Assembly: GCA_002087915.1 (NCBI GenBank)
Contig: LWDP01000042.1
Location: 1 to 27,321, forward strand
From: Enterospora canceri
Lineage: Eukaryota; Microsporidia; Enterocytozoonidae
DNA length: 27,321 nucleotides
Reading direction: 5' to 3'
How positions within the stretch are numbered: position 1 is the first letter of the stretch; each line of letters begins with the position of its first letter. The translations under genes and the position numbers were made by a program. The notes beneath the pieces were generated by a model, which was not told the DNA's origin, did no database searches, and was given only the letters and a program-made list of their open reading frames with translations. Of the stretch, positions 8,579 through 15,425 are shown piece by piece.

Positions 8579-8714
8579 GGGACAAGAGTAAGCCTCATTC
8601 TGTTAGCCGGATCGACGGCTGGCAGCATTGATCTGCGTTCTAGGCAGTAACAGGCGCCTTTCGGCATTGCCCGAGGACTTTCCTTAGAGAAATCTCCATA
8701 CTGCCCTTTGTCCC
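8579..8714 (-). ncRNA. RNase P RNA (very small, ~136 nt)
   Basis: Read on the minus strand, RNA nt 1-7 (GGGACAA) pair perfectly with the last seven nt (TTGTCCC) as P1. CR-I is AAGGAAAGTCC (8685-8675) and CR-V is ACAGAATGAGGCTTAC near the 3' end. They pair as P4, AAG(U)CCUC with GAGGCUU, including the universally conserved bulged U. GGCAGTA after P1 pairs with TGCTGCC (one G-U) as P2. AGCCG/CGGCT just before CR-V forms a P19-like hairpin, GCC-GAAA-GGC a P8-like hairpin, and CTGC/GCAG a P10/11-like hairpin around AGAAC. P3 is only a tiny stem and P12 appears absent. RNase MRP RNA is the alternative; the CR-V sequence favours RNase P. P1 defines the ends; the true termini may differ by a few nt. 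Confidence 0.85.
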
Positions 8715-8751
8715 AAAAGAAGGGATCCTTACTACCTCTTTAAGATGCCTG

Positions 8752-9030
8752 AATAATTTAAAAGGAAGATCACATTTCTGTCATTTTTGATGAAAATTCA
8801 ACCCAACTGGGAACCCATCGCTGAACAAAAGAGGTGACGTAGATCCTGAAGAACGAAACCAGTATCCCATACATGAATAACCATGCAATTTGTTTTGATG
8901 ATGATGCAGCGGGAACACATCCACAGCACTTACTATTTAACTTTCTCTCTAGTTTCGCGTATGTTGGGATCAGTTCATAATTTACAGAGACTCGTTCTCG
9001 CTAAATTATTTCCGCGTCTGAAGAATAAAT
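8752..9030 (+). ncRNA. U3 small nucleolar RNA candidate (box C/D, ~280 nt)
   Basis: U3 guides early pre-18S rRNA processing in the SSU processome. The boxes occur in U3 order: a box A-like GATCACATTTCTGT (8768-8781), box C' TGATGA (8788-8793), a box B-like GAACGAAACC (8851-8860), box C TGATGAT (8899-8905) and box D GTCTGA (9016-9021). GCGGGAA (8909-8915) pairs with TTTCCGC (9009-9015) inside boxes C and D. ATTTGTT (8888-8894) pairs with AATAAAT (9024-9030) outside them, giving the two stems of a C/D kink-turn. ATAATTTA...TAAATTAT makes a further internal hairpin (8978-9009 region). The size fits known U3 (about 210-340 nt). The 5' end is a guess from the usual distance to box A. Confidence 0.72.
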
Positions 9031-9064
9031 GCATAAATACAGATTAAATTCATTTTACACTTTA

Positions 9065-9814
9065 TTAATGAGCTAGATAGGTTAACAGTGTAATGAAGCC
9101 ACGATTGATGATGGTTGGGGCACCACTGGACGACTGCTTGCACTCTGAGAATGCTGCGGCCGAGTCACCAGGTTTGTAGTCTGGAAGACATTTCTCAAGT
9201 GTCACAAATGAGAAGCCGTTGCCTCTGATTACGTTGATGATGTTCTGGAGCTCCTCGTCCTCTTGTAGCCTCGATCCATACAGCGAAACAATACGTGAAT
9301 CAAAGCTGGGAGAAAGAAGCCTAAAATGGTTTTCAACTGCCTCAGTTGGGTTGGTTCCTGCGTCGTATGGGCTGAATGCCGATTGTGTCATTATGATGTT
9401 GTTCTCTACGAAATAGTCGTAAACGTATTCATTAGGCATGTTGGAACTATTCAACGGAGACCTGGCGAACTGGACTTTCTCACCAGACACATCCTCGATG
9501 TACGACACCTGGTGATCCAAGTCGCTGTAGATGGCGTCCTTGTCTGAGATCGTCTCGTAGTTTCTGCTTGGGTTTGTTCTGAGTCCAACCGTGTGGCCGT
9601 CTTCAGCAGCAGCTTGGATCATCGAGGCCGTGCTCTCATTCATCGAAGCCGTGCTAAAGTGGAAAGTGGCCTTGATGTTGTTCTCCTTGAGAATGGATAG
9701 GATTTCAGGCGTGTAACAGGATGGTCCGTCTTCGAATGTGAGTGCTACGACTCCAGGTCTCTGGCACTCGCATGGCAAGAACGTGCTTAGGACGCATCCA
9801 AATAGCAGAAGCAT
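9065..9814 (-). CDS. Secreted chitin-deacetylase-like NodB-domain protein, probably catalytically dead
   Basis: Polysaccharide deacetylases (CE4, NodB fold) remove acetyl groups from chitin; in microsporidia a family member is a spore-wall/plasma-membrane protein. This 249-aa protein has an N-terminal signal peptide (~1-17) and a NodB domain: VVALTFEDGPSCYTPEILSIL, then IKATFHFS. Motif 1 is TFEDGP (26-31) rather than TFDDGP. Motif 2, normally a His-Thr/Ser-x-x-His metal pair, reads GHTVGLRTN (73-81) with both ligands replaced. Motif 3 keeps Arg118 in ARSPLN but lacks the RxPYG form. A Ser/Gly-rich stretch followed by a hydrophobic C-terminus could be a GPI signal. Published work on the Encephalitozoon cuniculi homologue also found no deacetylase activity, to my knowledge. 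Confidence 0.85.
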   Translation of the reverse strand: MLLLFGCVLSTFLPCECQRPGVVALTFEDGPSCYTPEILSILKENNIKATFHFSTASMNESTASMIQAAAEDGHTVGLRTNPSRNYETISDKDAIYSDLDHQVSYIEDVSGEKVQFARSPLNSSNMPNEYVYDYFVENNIIMTQSAFSPYDAGTNPTEAVENHFRLLSPSFDSRIVSLYGSRLQEDEELQNIINVIRGNGFSFVTLEKCLPDYKPGDSAAAFSECKQSSSGAPTIINRGFITLLTYLAH

Positions 9815-10043
9815 GCATTGAATATGACATTTATTTTACGTTGTTTTTGTTTACCGTTGAAAATAATTAATTTATCAGGCGAAACAATTTGATGGGATAA
9901 AAACCATTTTACAACACTCCTTATTTTGATCAATATTTGATCATTTTGAAGATCTATCCATTATACACTATTAGGCTGATATATTAAGGTAACTTGTTGA
10001 AAGAGAGATTTGTCATTAATAAAAATTTTGGTTTAGAACCCTT
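9815..10043. promoter_or_regulatory. Divergent intergenic region between deacetylase-like and CTPS-like genes
   Basis: About 230 bp, long for this window, with no ORF or RNA that I can support. It carries a perfect inverted repeat TGATCAA-TAT-TTGATCA (9927-9943) and, just before the CTPS-like ATG, AAATTTTGGTTTAGAACCCTT, an AAATTT plus CCC start signal. The inverted repeat could bind a dimeric regulator; that is inference only. Confidence 0.4.
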
Positions 10044-11684
10044 ATGAAGTACGTTTTGATTTTGGGAAAAGAGGATTTCAGAAACAACTGTAAGGGAAGA
10101 CTGGCAGCATGTATAGGAAATATACTAAGTGGAAATGGTACCAGATGCACGTACGTCAAGCTGAATAGCATGTTGAACACTGATGCAGGTCAACTGAGTC
10201 CAGCAGCCTACAAGGAGATCTACGTGTTGAATGATGGGACTGAGACCTTCTCTGGATGCGGGGAATACGAAAGACTGAATAACACGCACTTAACGAAGTA
10301 CAATGAGTTCAGTCTGGGTAAAGTCATGTACAGTGTTATCACTGGAGAAAACAACTTGAACTTCTTTGGATCCGTTTTTGATTTTGAAATGCTCAGTAAA
10401 ACATTCGATGACATGTTGGATACGGCATGCAACACGTATCCAAAGAGTCGGAGTGGAAAGACAAAGAAGCATGTAGTGGCAATCATCGATGTTGATTTGG
10501 ATGAGAACGAAGATGCATCAAAGCATGTGCTAACAGCAATGCTACGAAAGTTCGAAGGAGTAAACAATGACGACATCTATGTGATAATGATGCACAATAC
10601 AGAAGAAAAGAGTCAGACAGCTGTTGTAAAGCAGATGCACCGATATTACACACGGTGCATGAATGGAGGATTCACACCAGATACAGTTGCGTATCACAGG
10701 TCACTAGGGGCACTGGAAGACAGTCCATCTGAACGATTTACGAAGATGATAAAGAAGAACAAGGGTACGATGCATCACATTCAGACCAGAAACGCATTCG
10801 AAATGCTTCATGAGTTGGCACATGATGGGTTTATGAGCATGTTGTACAAAAAGTTAAATCTGAAGGAGTCGACTCCAATAGTAATACATCCAATCTATCA
10901 GAAACTTATGGAGAAGCATCCAAAGAGACTGAAAATCGGTTTGATAACGAGATCTAAGCCGGAAGAGGATGCATTCCTCTCACTTGTAGAGGCACTTGTT
11001 TGTGGTGGTAAAGTACAAGGTTACGGTGTAGACGTGGTCTATCTGACGTCAGCAGACCCAGATAAGGTCATGGCAACGAAGGAGTTCAAAGAACTCGATG
11101 GAATAGTCTGCCCTGGTGGATTTGGATCAGTTTATTATGAAAACAAGCTTGTTTACATCCATTATGCAAAAACAAACAAAATACCATTTCTGGGGATTTG
11201 TCTAGGAATGCAGCTGGTGTACATTGAGAGATTCAGGGACGAACTAGAGAAGCCGACTGCGACATCAGAGGAGTTCGTGCCTACAACACAGGTTCACGCA
11301 ATCAAGAAGATTCCAAATATAAAATGCCAAAATACCGGTAAGGGCATCTTCCTGGGACTGAACGAAGTTGAACTGGTTTCGATTGGTAAAAAGATCTACG
11401 GCAAGAAAACCAAGAGCTTCAAGTTCAGACACTCTTACGGTATAAACATACGAGAAGAACCAAAGATCGAGCGAGCTGGATTGACAATTGGAGGAAAGAC
11501 TAAGGATGGACGTGTGGTGATTCTGGCTGACGAGAAACATCCGTTCTTTGTTGCAACACAGTATCATCCAGAGCTGACATCTACTCCAGGCTCAGTTGAT
11601 GCCGTTATTGTCGCATTCATTAATTCACTTCTTAAGAGAAAGGGATGGCCTTCAAATGATTCAACATCCAAGTTAAAGAAATAA
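10044..11684 (+). CDS. CTP synthase-like protein with intact glutaminase but degenerate synthetase site
   Basis: CTP synthase makes CTP from UTP, ATP and glutamine. The 546-aa length and overall order match the family. The C-terminal class I glutamine amidotransferase domain (~296-530) keeps its catalytic parts: CPGGFG oxyanion region (356-361), GICLGMQ with Cys386, and YHPE with His508 and Glu510. The N-terminal amidoligase domain aligns (MKYVLILGK, NTDAGQLSP, LTKYNEFSLGKVMY) but has lost the usual motifs. The P-loop SGxGKG region reads GKEDFRNNCKGRL, the Mg/ATP-binding ELGGTVGDIES block reads DVDLDENEDAS, and the UTP-site KTKPTQHSV block reads EKSQTAVVKQM. It may be a diverged paralogue with another job, or a fast-evolving CTPS. 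The start follows a CCCTT element. Confidence 0.85.
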   Translation: MKYVLILGKEDFRNNCKGRLAACIGNILSGNGTRCTYVKLNSMLNTDAGQLSPAAYKEIYVLNDGTETFSGCGEYERLNNTHLTKYNEFSLGKVMYSVITGENNLNFFGSVFDFEMLSKTFDDMLDTACNTYPKSRSGKTKKHVVAIIDVDLDENEDASKHVLTAMLRKFEGVNNDDIYVIMMHNTEEKSQTAVVKQMHRYYTRCMNGGFTPDTVAYHRSLGALEDSPSERFTKMIKKNKGTMHHIQTRNAFEMLHELAHDGFMSMLYKKLNLKESTPIVIHPIYQKLMEKHPKRLKIGLITRSKPEEDAFLSLVEALVCGGKVQGYGVDVVYLTSADPDKVMATKEFKELDGIVCPGGFGSVYYENKLVYIHYAKTNKIPFLGICLGMQLVYIERFRDELEKPTATSEEFVPTTQVHAIKKIPNIKCQNTGKGIFLGLNEVELVSIGKKIYGKKTKSFKFRHSYGINIREEPKIERAGLTIGGKTKDGRVVILADEKHPFFVATQYHPELTSTPGSVDAVIVAFINSLLKRKGWPSNDSTSKLKK

Positions 11685-11812
11685 TGAAGCAGTAAGTAAA
11701 GTACTGAAGCTTCACCCAATTTTAGTTTGTTAGGAAGTACCTATTTTCTAGGTTTCTAAGAACCACCACCCTTATTAACAAAATTATCAAGGCATCTTCA
11801 TTTCTACCCAAA

Positions 11813-12970
11813 ATGACAAAATTTTTTAAACCAAAAAAGAAATTCATTTCCAAGAGAAAAGCAGCAATTGAATTGCACATAAAACTACATGAATTGGACA
11901 AATTGTGTGTGTACTGTTCGATTTATCCAATAGTAGCTGCGAAAAGGCAATGTTTGGATAAAGCAGATGATTTCTATTACACAATTGATGATATCAAACA
12001 GATTGCACGTTCAGATTCCTATTCGAATTTGAAGGCAAATAAGAGACTTGATTCAAAAAGAAAGACGCTGGAAGCAGGTGGATTGTTAGAAAGAGCAGAA
12101 CAGGTGAGAAATGTTGAAATGCGTCTGATACCTTTGATAAAACAGAAATACGGCAGTTTTGGTGAATCAGTTTGCGATTTAGGGAATTCACTTAGATTTC
12201 TATACTTGGCACAATTGCACATGGAAGAAGATTCAAATGTGAAGCATTGCATTACAACTGTTCTAAATGATTTCGAGCAGTTTGTTATTGACAATAATAT
12301 GCTGCAATGTGCATTTATGTCCAAGAATGGCATCTTTTACCAAATCAACGTTGAGGATAAAATGGTTTTGTGGATGGTTCCCTACAAAATAAAAAATAGG
12401 GAGGAATTCTCTAAAGAACACATTTTGATACCACGAGAAGCATTGAAGAGTCTGATTGATTTGGAAGAGGAGAGTGAGGATGCATCGGATGATGACTCGA
12501 TCATTGAGTGCACAAATGAGAGATACCTGAGATATTTAGAATATTCTGTACCTGTTCTAATCACACATGTGAAATTGGTACTGTTTAAGCTCAAAATGAT
12601 GAAAGTTGAAAGAGAATCAAATCACAAACTCAAAGATTGCACATTTTGTATAAGAAACGAATCAATCAGAGAACAAATCGAATTCGTGGTCAATAGCATG
12701 GGTGGAATAGTTTCAGAGACAGGAAACATCGTAATATGTGAAGATGTTAGTGAAATAGAAGAAGACAAGATGTACATTCAGCCACAATATGTTTTTGATC
12801 TATTGAACTTGGAAGACATTGAAATCACGAATTACAAGGTGGGAATGGATTTGCCTACGCACAAGTCACCATTTAACAGCATCTACGACCAAATTGATCC
12901 GGAAATGCTCCAAACACTATCTAATACTAAGAGATATAGACTATTGGACAAAATCAAAAAATTGGAGTAA
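11813..12970 (+). CDS. NOP7: Pescadillo/Nop7, 60S ribosome assembly factor
   Basis: Pescadillo forms the PeBoW complex (with Erb1 and Ytm1) needed for 27S pre-rRNA processing. The N-terminal Pescadillo domain is clear: FISKRKAAIELHIKLHELDKLCVYCSIYP, FYYTIDDIKQIA, then FGESVCDLGNSLRFLYLAQL, and the FMSKNGIFYQINVEDKMVLWMVPY block that closes the domain. A BRCT domain follows at ~265-345, beginning LKDCTFCIRNESIREQIEFVVNSMGG. At 385 aa it is much shorter than yeast Nop7 (605 aa), mainly by loss of the acidic C-terminal tail. TTTCTACCCAAA precedes the ATG. The stop lies 6 bp from the convergent PHD gene. Confidence 0.92.
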   Translation: MTKFFKPKKKFISKRKAAIELHIKLHELDKLCVYCSIYPIVAAKRQCLDKADDFYYTIDDIKQIARSDSYSNLKANKRLDSKRKTLEAGGLLERAEQVRNVEMRLIPLIKQKYGSFGESVCDLGNSLRFLYLAQLHMEEDSNVKHCITTVLNDFEQFVIDNNMLQCAFMSKNGIFYQINVEDKMVLWMVPYKIKNREEFSKEHILIPREALKSLIDLEEESEDASDDDSIIECTNERYLRYLEYSVPVLITHVKLVLFKLKMMKVERESNHKLKDCTFCIRNESIREQIEFVVNSMGGIVSETGNIVICEDVSEIEEDKMYIQPQYVFDLLNLEDIEITNYKVGMDLPTHKSPFNSIYDQIDPEMLQTLSNTKRYRLLDKIKKLE

Positions 12971-12976
12971 ACTGCC

Positions 12977-14035
12977 TTATTTGAATGCTTCTCTAAATGC
13001 ATTAGCACACTGATAATAATCGATGGCTGATCTACCAATATTCATCTGCTTTGATTTGTAATATTCTACTAATTTCGTATTCGAACATTCTGTCTTGAAT
13101 TCATTCAGACTGGTTTTAACCAACTGTGAATATTCCGTTTCAATGATCGCATTCAGTCGCATGTCATCTCTCTCATAGATCTCATCTTTCATTTTTCTGT
13201 AGCCGTCTTTCATCTCATTTGTTTCTTTCCTGCTATTGATTTCAGTTGGGTCTTTAATTGGAAAGTGCTTTTTGCAATAGATTGTGCTATTGTCGATGTC
13301 AATGTACAGTAATCCACACGCACACGTTACATGGAATGCATTCTCGCATCCTAGAAAGCTGCATTCCATTAGATCGTTTGATTTCTTCTTGCATAAAACA
13401 CATTTTCCATTGACTGGTTCGTAATTTGTCATATCAACGGGTTCTTTGAGCGTGTCATTCAGAAAACATATTGTTGGATTGCAAATAGCACAAATAGCAT
13501 GTATCCATTCATTCTGGTCTGTTTTCTTCAAAATTCCATCTTTTTCTGTACAGAATCCACAAACTGAATCAAATTCACCTTCTTCACACTTCTTGCATAG
13601 CCACGCCTTAGTGAATTCTCCTACTCCATAACAGCTCTGGTGCACTGGTATGCCACATCCCTGGCAAACAACCATCTTGTTTTCATTGGAATCATCTGAA
13701 TATCCACAGATGTCACAATAACCGTTTGCTTCTAGAAGTGTAATCTTGTCCATTTTCTTCTTTAAATATGTGGCATATTCCTGTTCTATTCCTTTAATTT
13801 CTTCTACGAATTCATTCTCAGTCATTTCAGACTCTTTTATGAATTTTAGATCGAATTCATCAACCATATACTTTAATGGCTCTGGTTCTGTGCATATTTC
13901 CACTTTCTTGACTCTCTTTCCACCACTACCGTTATCTCCTTCTGCTTCTTCCCAATTTACACCTAAATCCTTATTTAAATCCATGTTCTTGTACACTTTC
14001 GAATAACTCAAGTCACCTCTGTGAATTTTAGACAT
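12977..14035 (-). CDS. NTO1: PHD/extended-PHD finger protein, Nto1/BRPF-like
   Basis: The NuA3/BRPF/Jade scaffolds bring MYST acetyltransferases to histone H3 tails. This 352-aa protein has an N-terminal EPL1-like acidic/helical region (~50-105). A PHD finger follows (YCDICGYSDDSNENKMVVCQ..., ending in WLCKKC), then a zinc knuckle (CGFC...WIHAICAIC) and an extended PHD (CVLCKKK...CAFHVTCACG-like block and YCKKHFP). That PHD-knuckle-ePHD order is diagnostic of Nto1/BRPF/Jade. No bromodomain or PWWP is present, as in yeast Nto1. The frame is open further upstream, but the ATG at 14035 is preferred because AAATTTGCCCAAA lies directly before it. It shares a 22-bp divergent promoter with TFIIE-alpha. 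Confidence 0.85.
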   Translation of the reverse strand: MSKIHRGDLSYSKVYKNMDLNKDLGVNWEEAEGDNGSGGKRVKKVEICTEPEPLKYMVDEFDLKFIKESEMTENEFVEEIKGIEQEYATYLKKKMDKITLLEANGYCDICGYSDDSNENKMVVCQGCGIPVHQSCYGVGEFTKAWLCKKCEEGEFDSVCGFCTEKDGILKKTDQNEWIHAICAICNPTICFLNDTLKEPVDMTNYEPVNGKCVLCKKKSNDLMECSFLGCENAFHVTCACGLLYIDIDNSTIYCKKHFPIKDPTEINSRKETNEMKDGYRKMKDEIYERDDMRLNAIIETEYSQLVKTSLNEFKTECSNTKLVEYYKSKQMNIGRSAIDYYQCANAFREAFK

Positions 14036-14057
14036 TTTGGGCAAATTTTTGAAGTCC
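14036..14057. promoter_or_regulatory. 22-bp bidirectional promoter between Nto1-like and TFIIE-alpha genes
   Basis: The two divergent ATGs (14035 minus, 14058 plus) leave 22 bp, holding TTGGGCAAATTTTTGAAGTC. The AAATTT block is near-palindromic and the C/G triplet lies on the minus-gene side. Both genes must therefore start transcription within or across each other's coding sequence. Confidence 0.6.
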
Positions 14058-14924
14058 ATGGCCGTTGAGTACGAGAAAAAGATGCACCAACTCATTACGT
14101 ACGTAATAAAAGTGTTTTATAGTCCTCAGCATAGCGTATTCATGAGCTTTTTGCTAGAAAAGACCATTTTGACAGAGGAGGAATGTTGTAGATTGATGAA
14201 ATTGCTGAACAGAGAATTCAATAAGATTGTGATGCGTCTCAGAGAGGACAAGTTGATACGCGTAGAGCAGAAGTTGCATACAACTTCTGTTGGCAAAGAT
14301 GAACTAAAGACGGTTTATTACATAAACTATGCAGAAGTACGTGACGTAATAAAATACAAGATTATGAAAATGAACAATCTCGTTGAGAAGTCGAACAGAG
14401 TCAAAGAAGATATGTTGAAGTGTATCATATGTGATAAAACATACTCAATGCTAGACGCACAGGCATTCGTAGAAGATTTTGTATTCAAGTGTCCAATTTG
14501 CAAAAATGAATTGTTGGAGTGTACTGTACAGAATGAGAGAAATGGAATAGATAACAGGACATTTATCAACAAATTGGAGTATCTCATTCGATTATTGAAG
14601 GCAGTTGATCAATATAAAATACCAAACATGGATTATTTTCAGATGAAGAATCTAAAGGCGCAAAAATCCAAAACAACTGAAGAAACAGCTGTGCAAGAAG
14701 CAGAAGAGAAAGAAATTGAAGAAGTCGAACCAGTTCAAAATGATTCTGAAGAATTTGATGTGAAAGAAAATAAGGTCCCATCACCTATTGAGAAGAAGAC
14801 TAGTGAAATAGTTTATGTCACTGTGAATGGGATTGAGAAAGATATCGACAAAATAACAGAAGAGGACAAAGAGAAGATGACAGAGGATGAGTACGTGGCA
14901 TATTATGAAAAATGTGGAATGTAA
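14058..14924 (+). CDS. TFA1: Transcription factor TFIIE alpha subunit (Tfa1)
   Basis: TFIIE-alpha recruits and regulates TFIIH at Pol II promoters. Residues ~1-110 form the extended winged helix (LITYVIKVFYSPQHSVFMSFLLEKTILTEEE...LREDKLIRVEQKLHT...YYINY). A zinc ribbon follows with paired CX2C knuckles (KCIICDKTYS ... FKCPICKNELLEC). The C-terminal third is acidic and low-complexity, ending in a short conserved-looking helix (TEDEYVAYYEKCGM), as in family members where the acidic end binds TFIIH. The frame can be read upstream without an ATG, so the ATG at 14058 is the start (288 aa). Yeast Tfa1 is 482 aa. Confidence 0.9.
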   Translation: MAVEYEKKMHQLITYVIKVFYSPQHSVFMSFLLEKTILTEEECCRLMKLLNREFNKIVMRLREDKLIRVEQKLHTTSVGKDELKTVYYINYAEVRDVIKYKIMKMNNLVEKSNRVKEDMLKCIICDKTYSMLDAQAFVEDFVFKCPICKNELLECTVQNERNGIDNRTFINKLEYLIRLLKAVDQYKIPNMDYFQMKNLKAQKSKTTEETAVQEAEEKEIEEVEPVQNDSEEFDVKENKVPSPIEKKTSEIVYVTVNGIEKDIDKITEEDKEKMTEDEYVAYYEKCGM

Positions 14925-14940
14925 TTATAATCAGGCTGAT

Positions 14941-15288
14941 TTAATATTCCTTCAAGTACTCAGATATCCCGGAATATGCACCAAATACGGCAGCAGAGAG
15001 AAATGGATGCTTCTTGCATGTCATTGCACCAGCTACCGTTCCAGATATGACAGTGTTGTAGGCGTCTTTTTTATTTCTCACAATTTCACAGGCGAATTCA
15101 GTTGCAGTGAAAACCAGTGACATTTTTGCAAATGTTTTCCCTGACGCATGCATAGACTCAGAAAGTGACCTATTCCCTGGTACAAACATCCCGAATACTG
15201 ATCCGAATACATATCCACGCACTGCGTCATTGGTTGCCTTGATTAGAAATGGTTTGAGCCTCTTTTGTATTGAGATATTTTTTGCCAT
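14941..15288 (-). CDS. TIM22: Tim17/Tim22/Tim23-family inner-membrane translocase (Tim22-like, mitosomal)
   Basis: Family members form the channel of mitochondrial inner-membrane import. Microsporidia retain only a relic mitosome with a single Tim22-like protein, which this would be. The 115-aa protein has the glycine-rich helices of the family: RGYVFGSVFGMFVPG, then KMSLVFTATEFACEIVRNKKDAYNTVISGTVAGAM (the EC-E--R-K-D--N---G---G signature), and a last helix FLSAAVFGAYSGI. The frame is open six codons upstream, but the ATG at 15288 directly follows AAAGTCCCTCCAAAA. It is shorter than yeast Tim22 (207 aa), missing N-terminal residues. Confidence 0.88.
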   Translation of the reverse strand: MAKNISIQKRLKPFLIKATNDAVRGYVFGSVFGMFVPGNRSLSESMHASGKTFAKMSLVFTATEFACEIVRNKKDAYNTVISGTVAGAMTCKKHPFLSAAVFGAYSGISEYLKEY

Positions 15289-15425
15289 TTTTGGAGGGAC
15301 TTTCAAAATTCATTTTTCGTTGAAATATGTCTGATCTCTTCGTGCCAGTCTCCTTTGTTTTTCATCATAAACCTTGATACAATCACCTTCTCCAATATCA
15401 AAAACATTCCATTTTTACCCTCAAA

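Noticed and set aside
8272..8631. 119-codon plus-strand hydrophobic frame
   Set aside because: Lies over the 74-aa coiled-coil gene and the RNase P RNA 3' end; no start signal and no recognisable product.
8579..8714. RNase MRP RNA as the identity of the small RNA
   Set aside because: CR-V (ACAGAATGAGGCTTAC) and the P10/11 AGAAC loop fit RNase P better; kept as an alternative in the feature text.
9815..10043. tRNA or other small RNA in the long spacer
   Set aside because: No cloverleaf, A/B-box pair or C/D signature could be found by eye.
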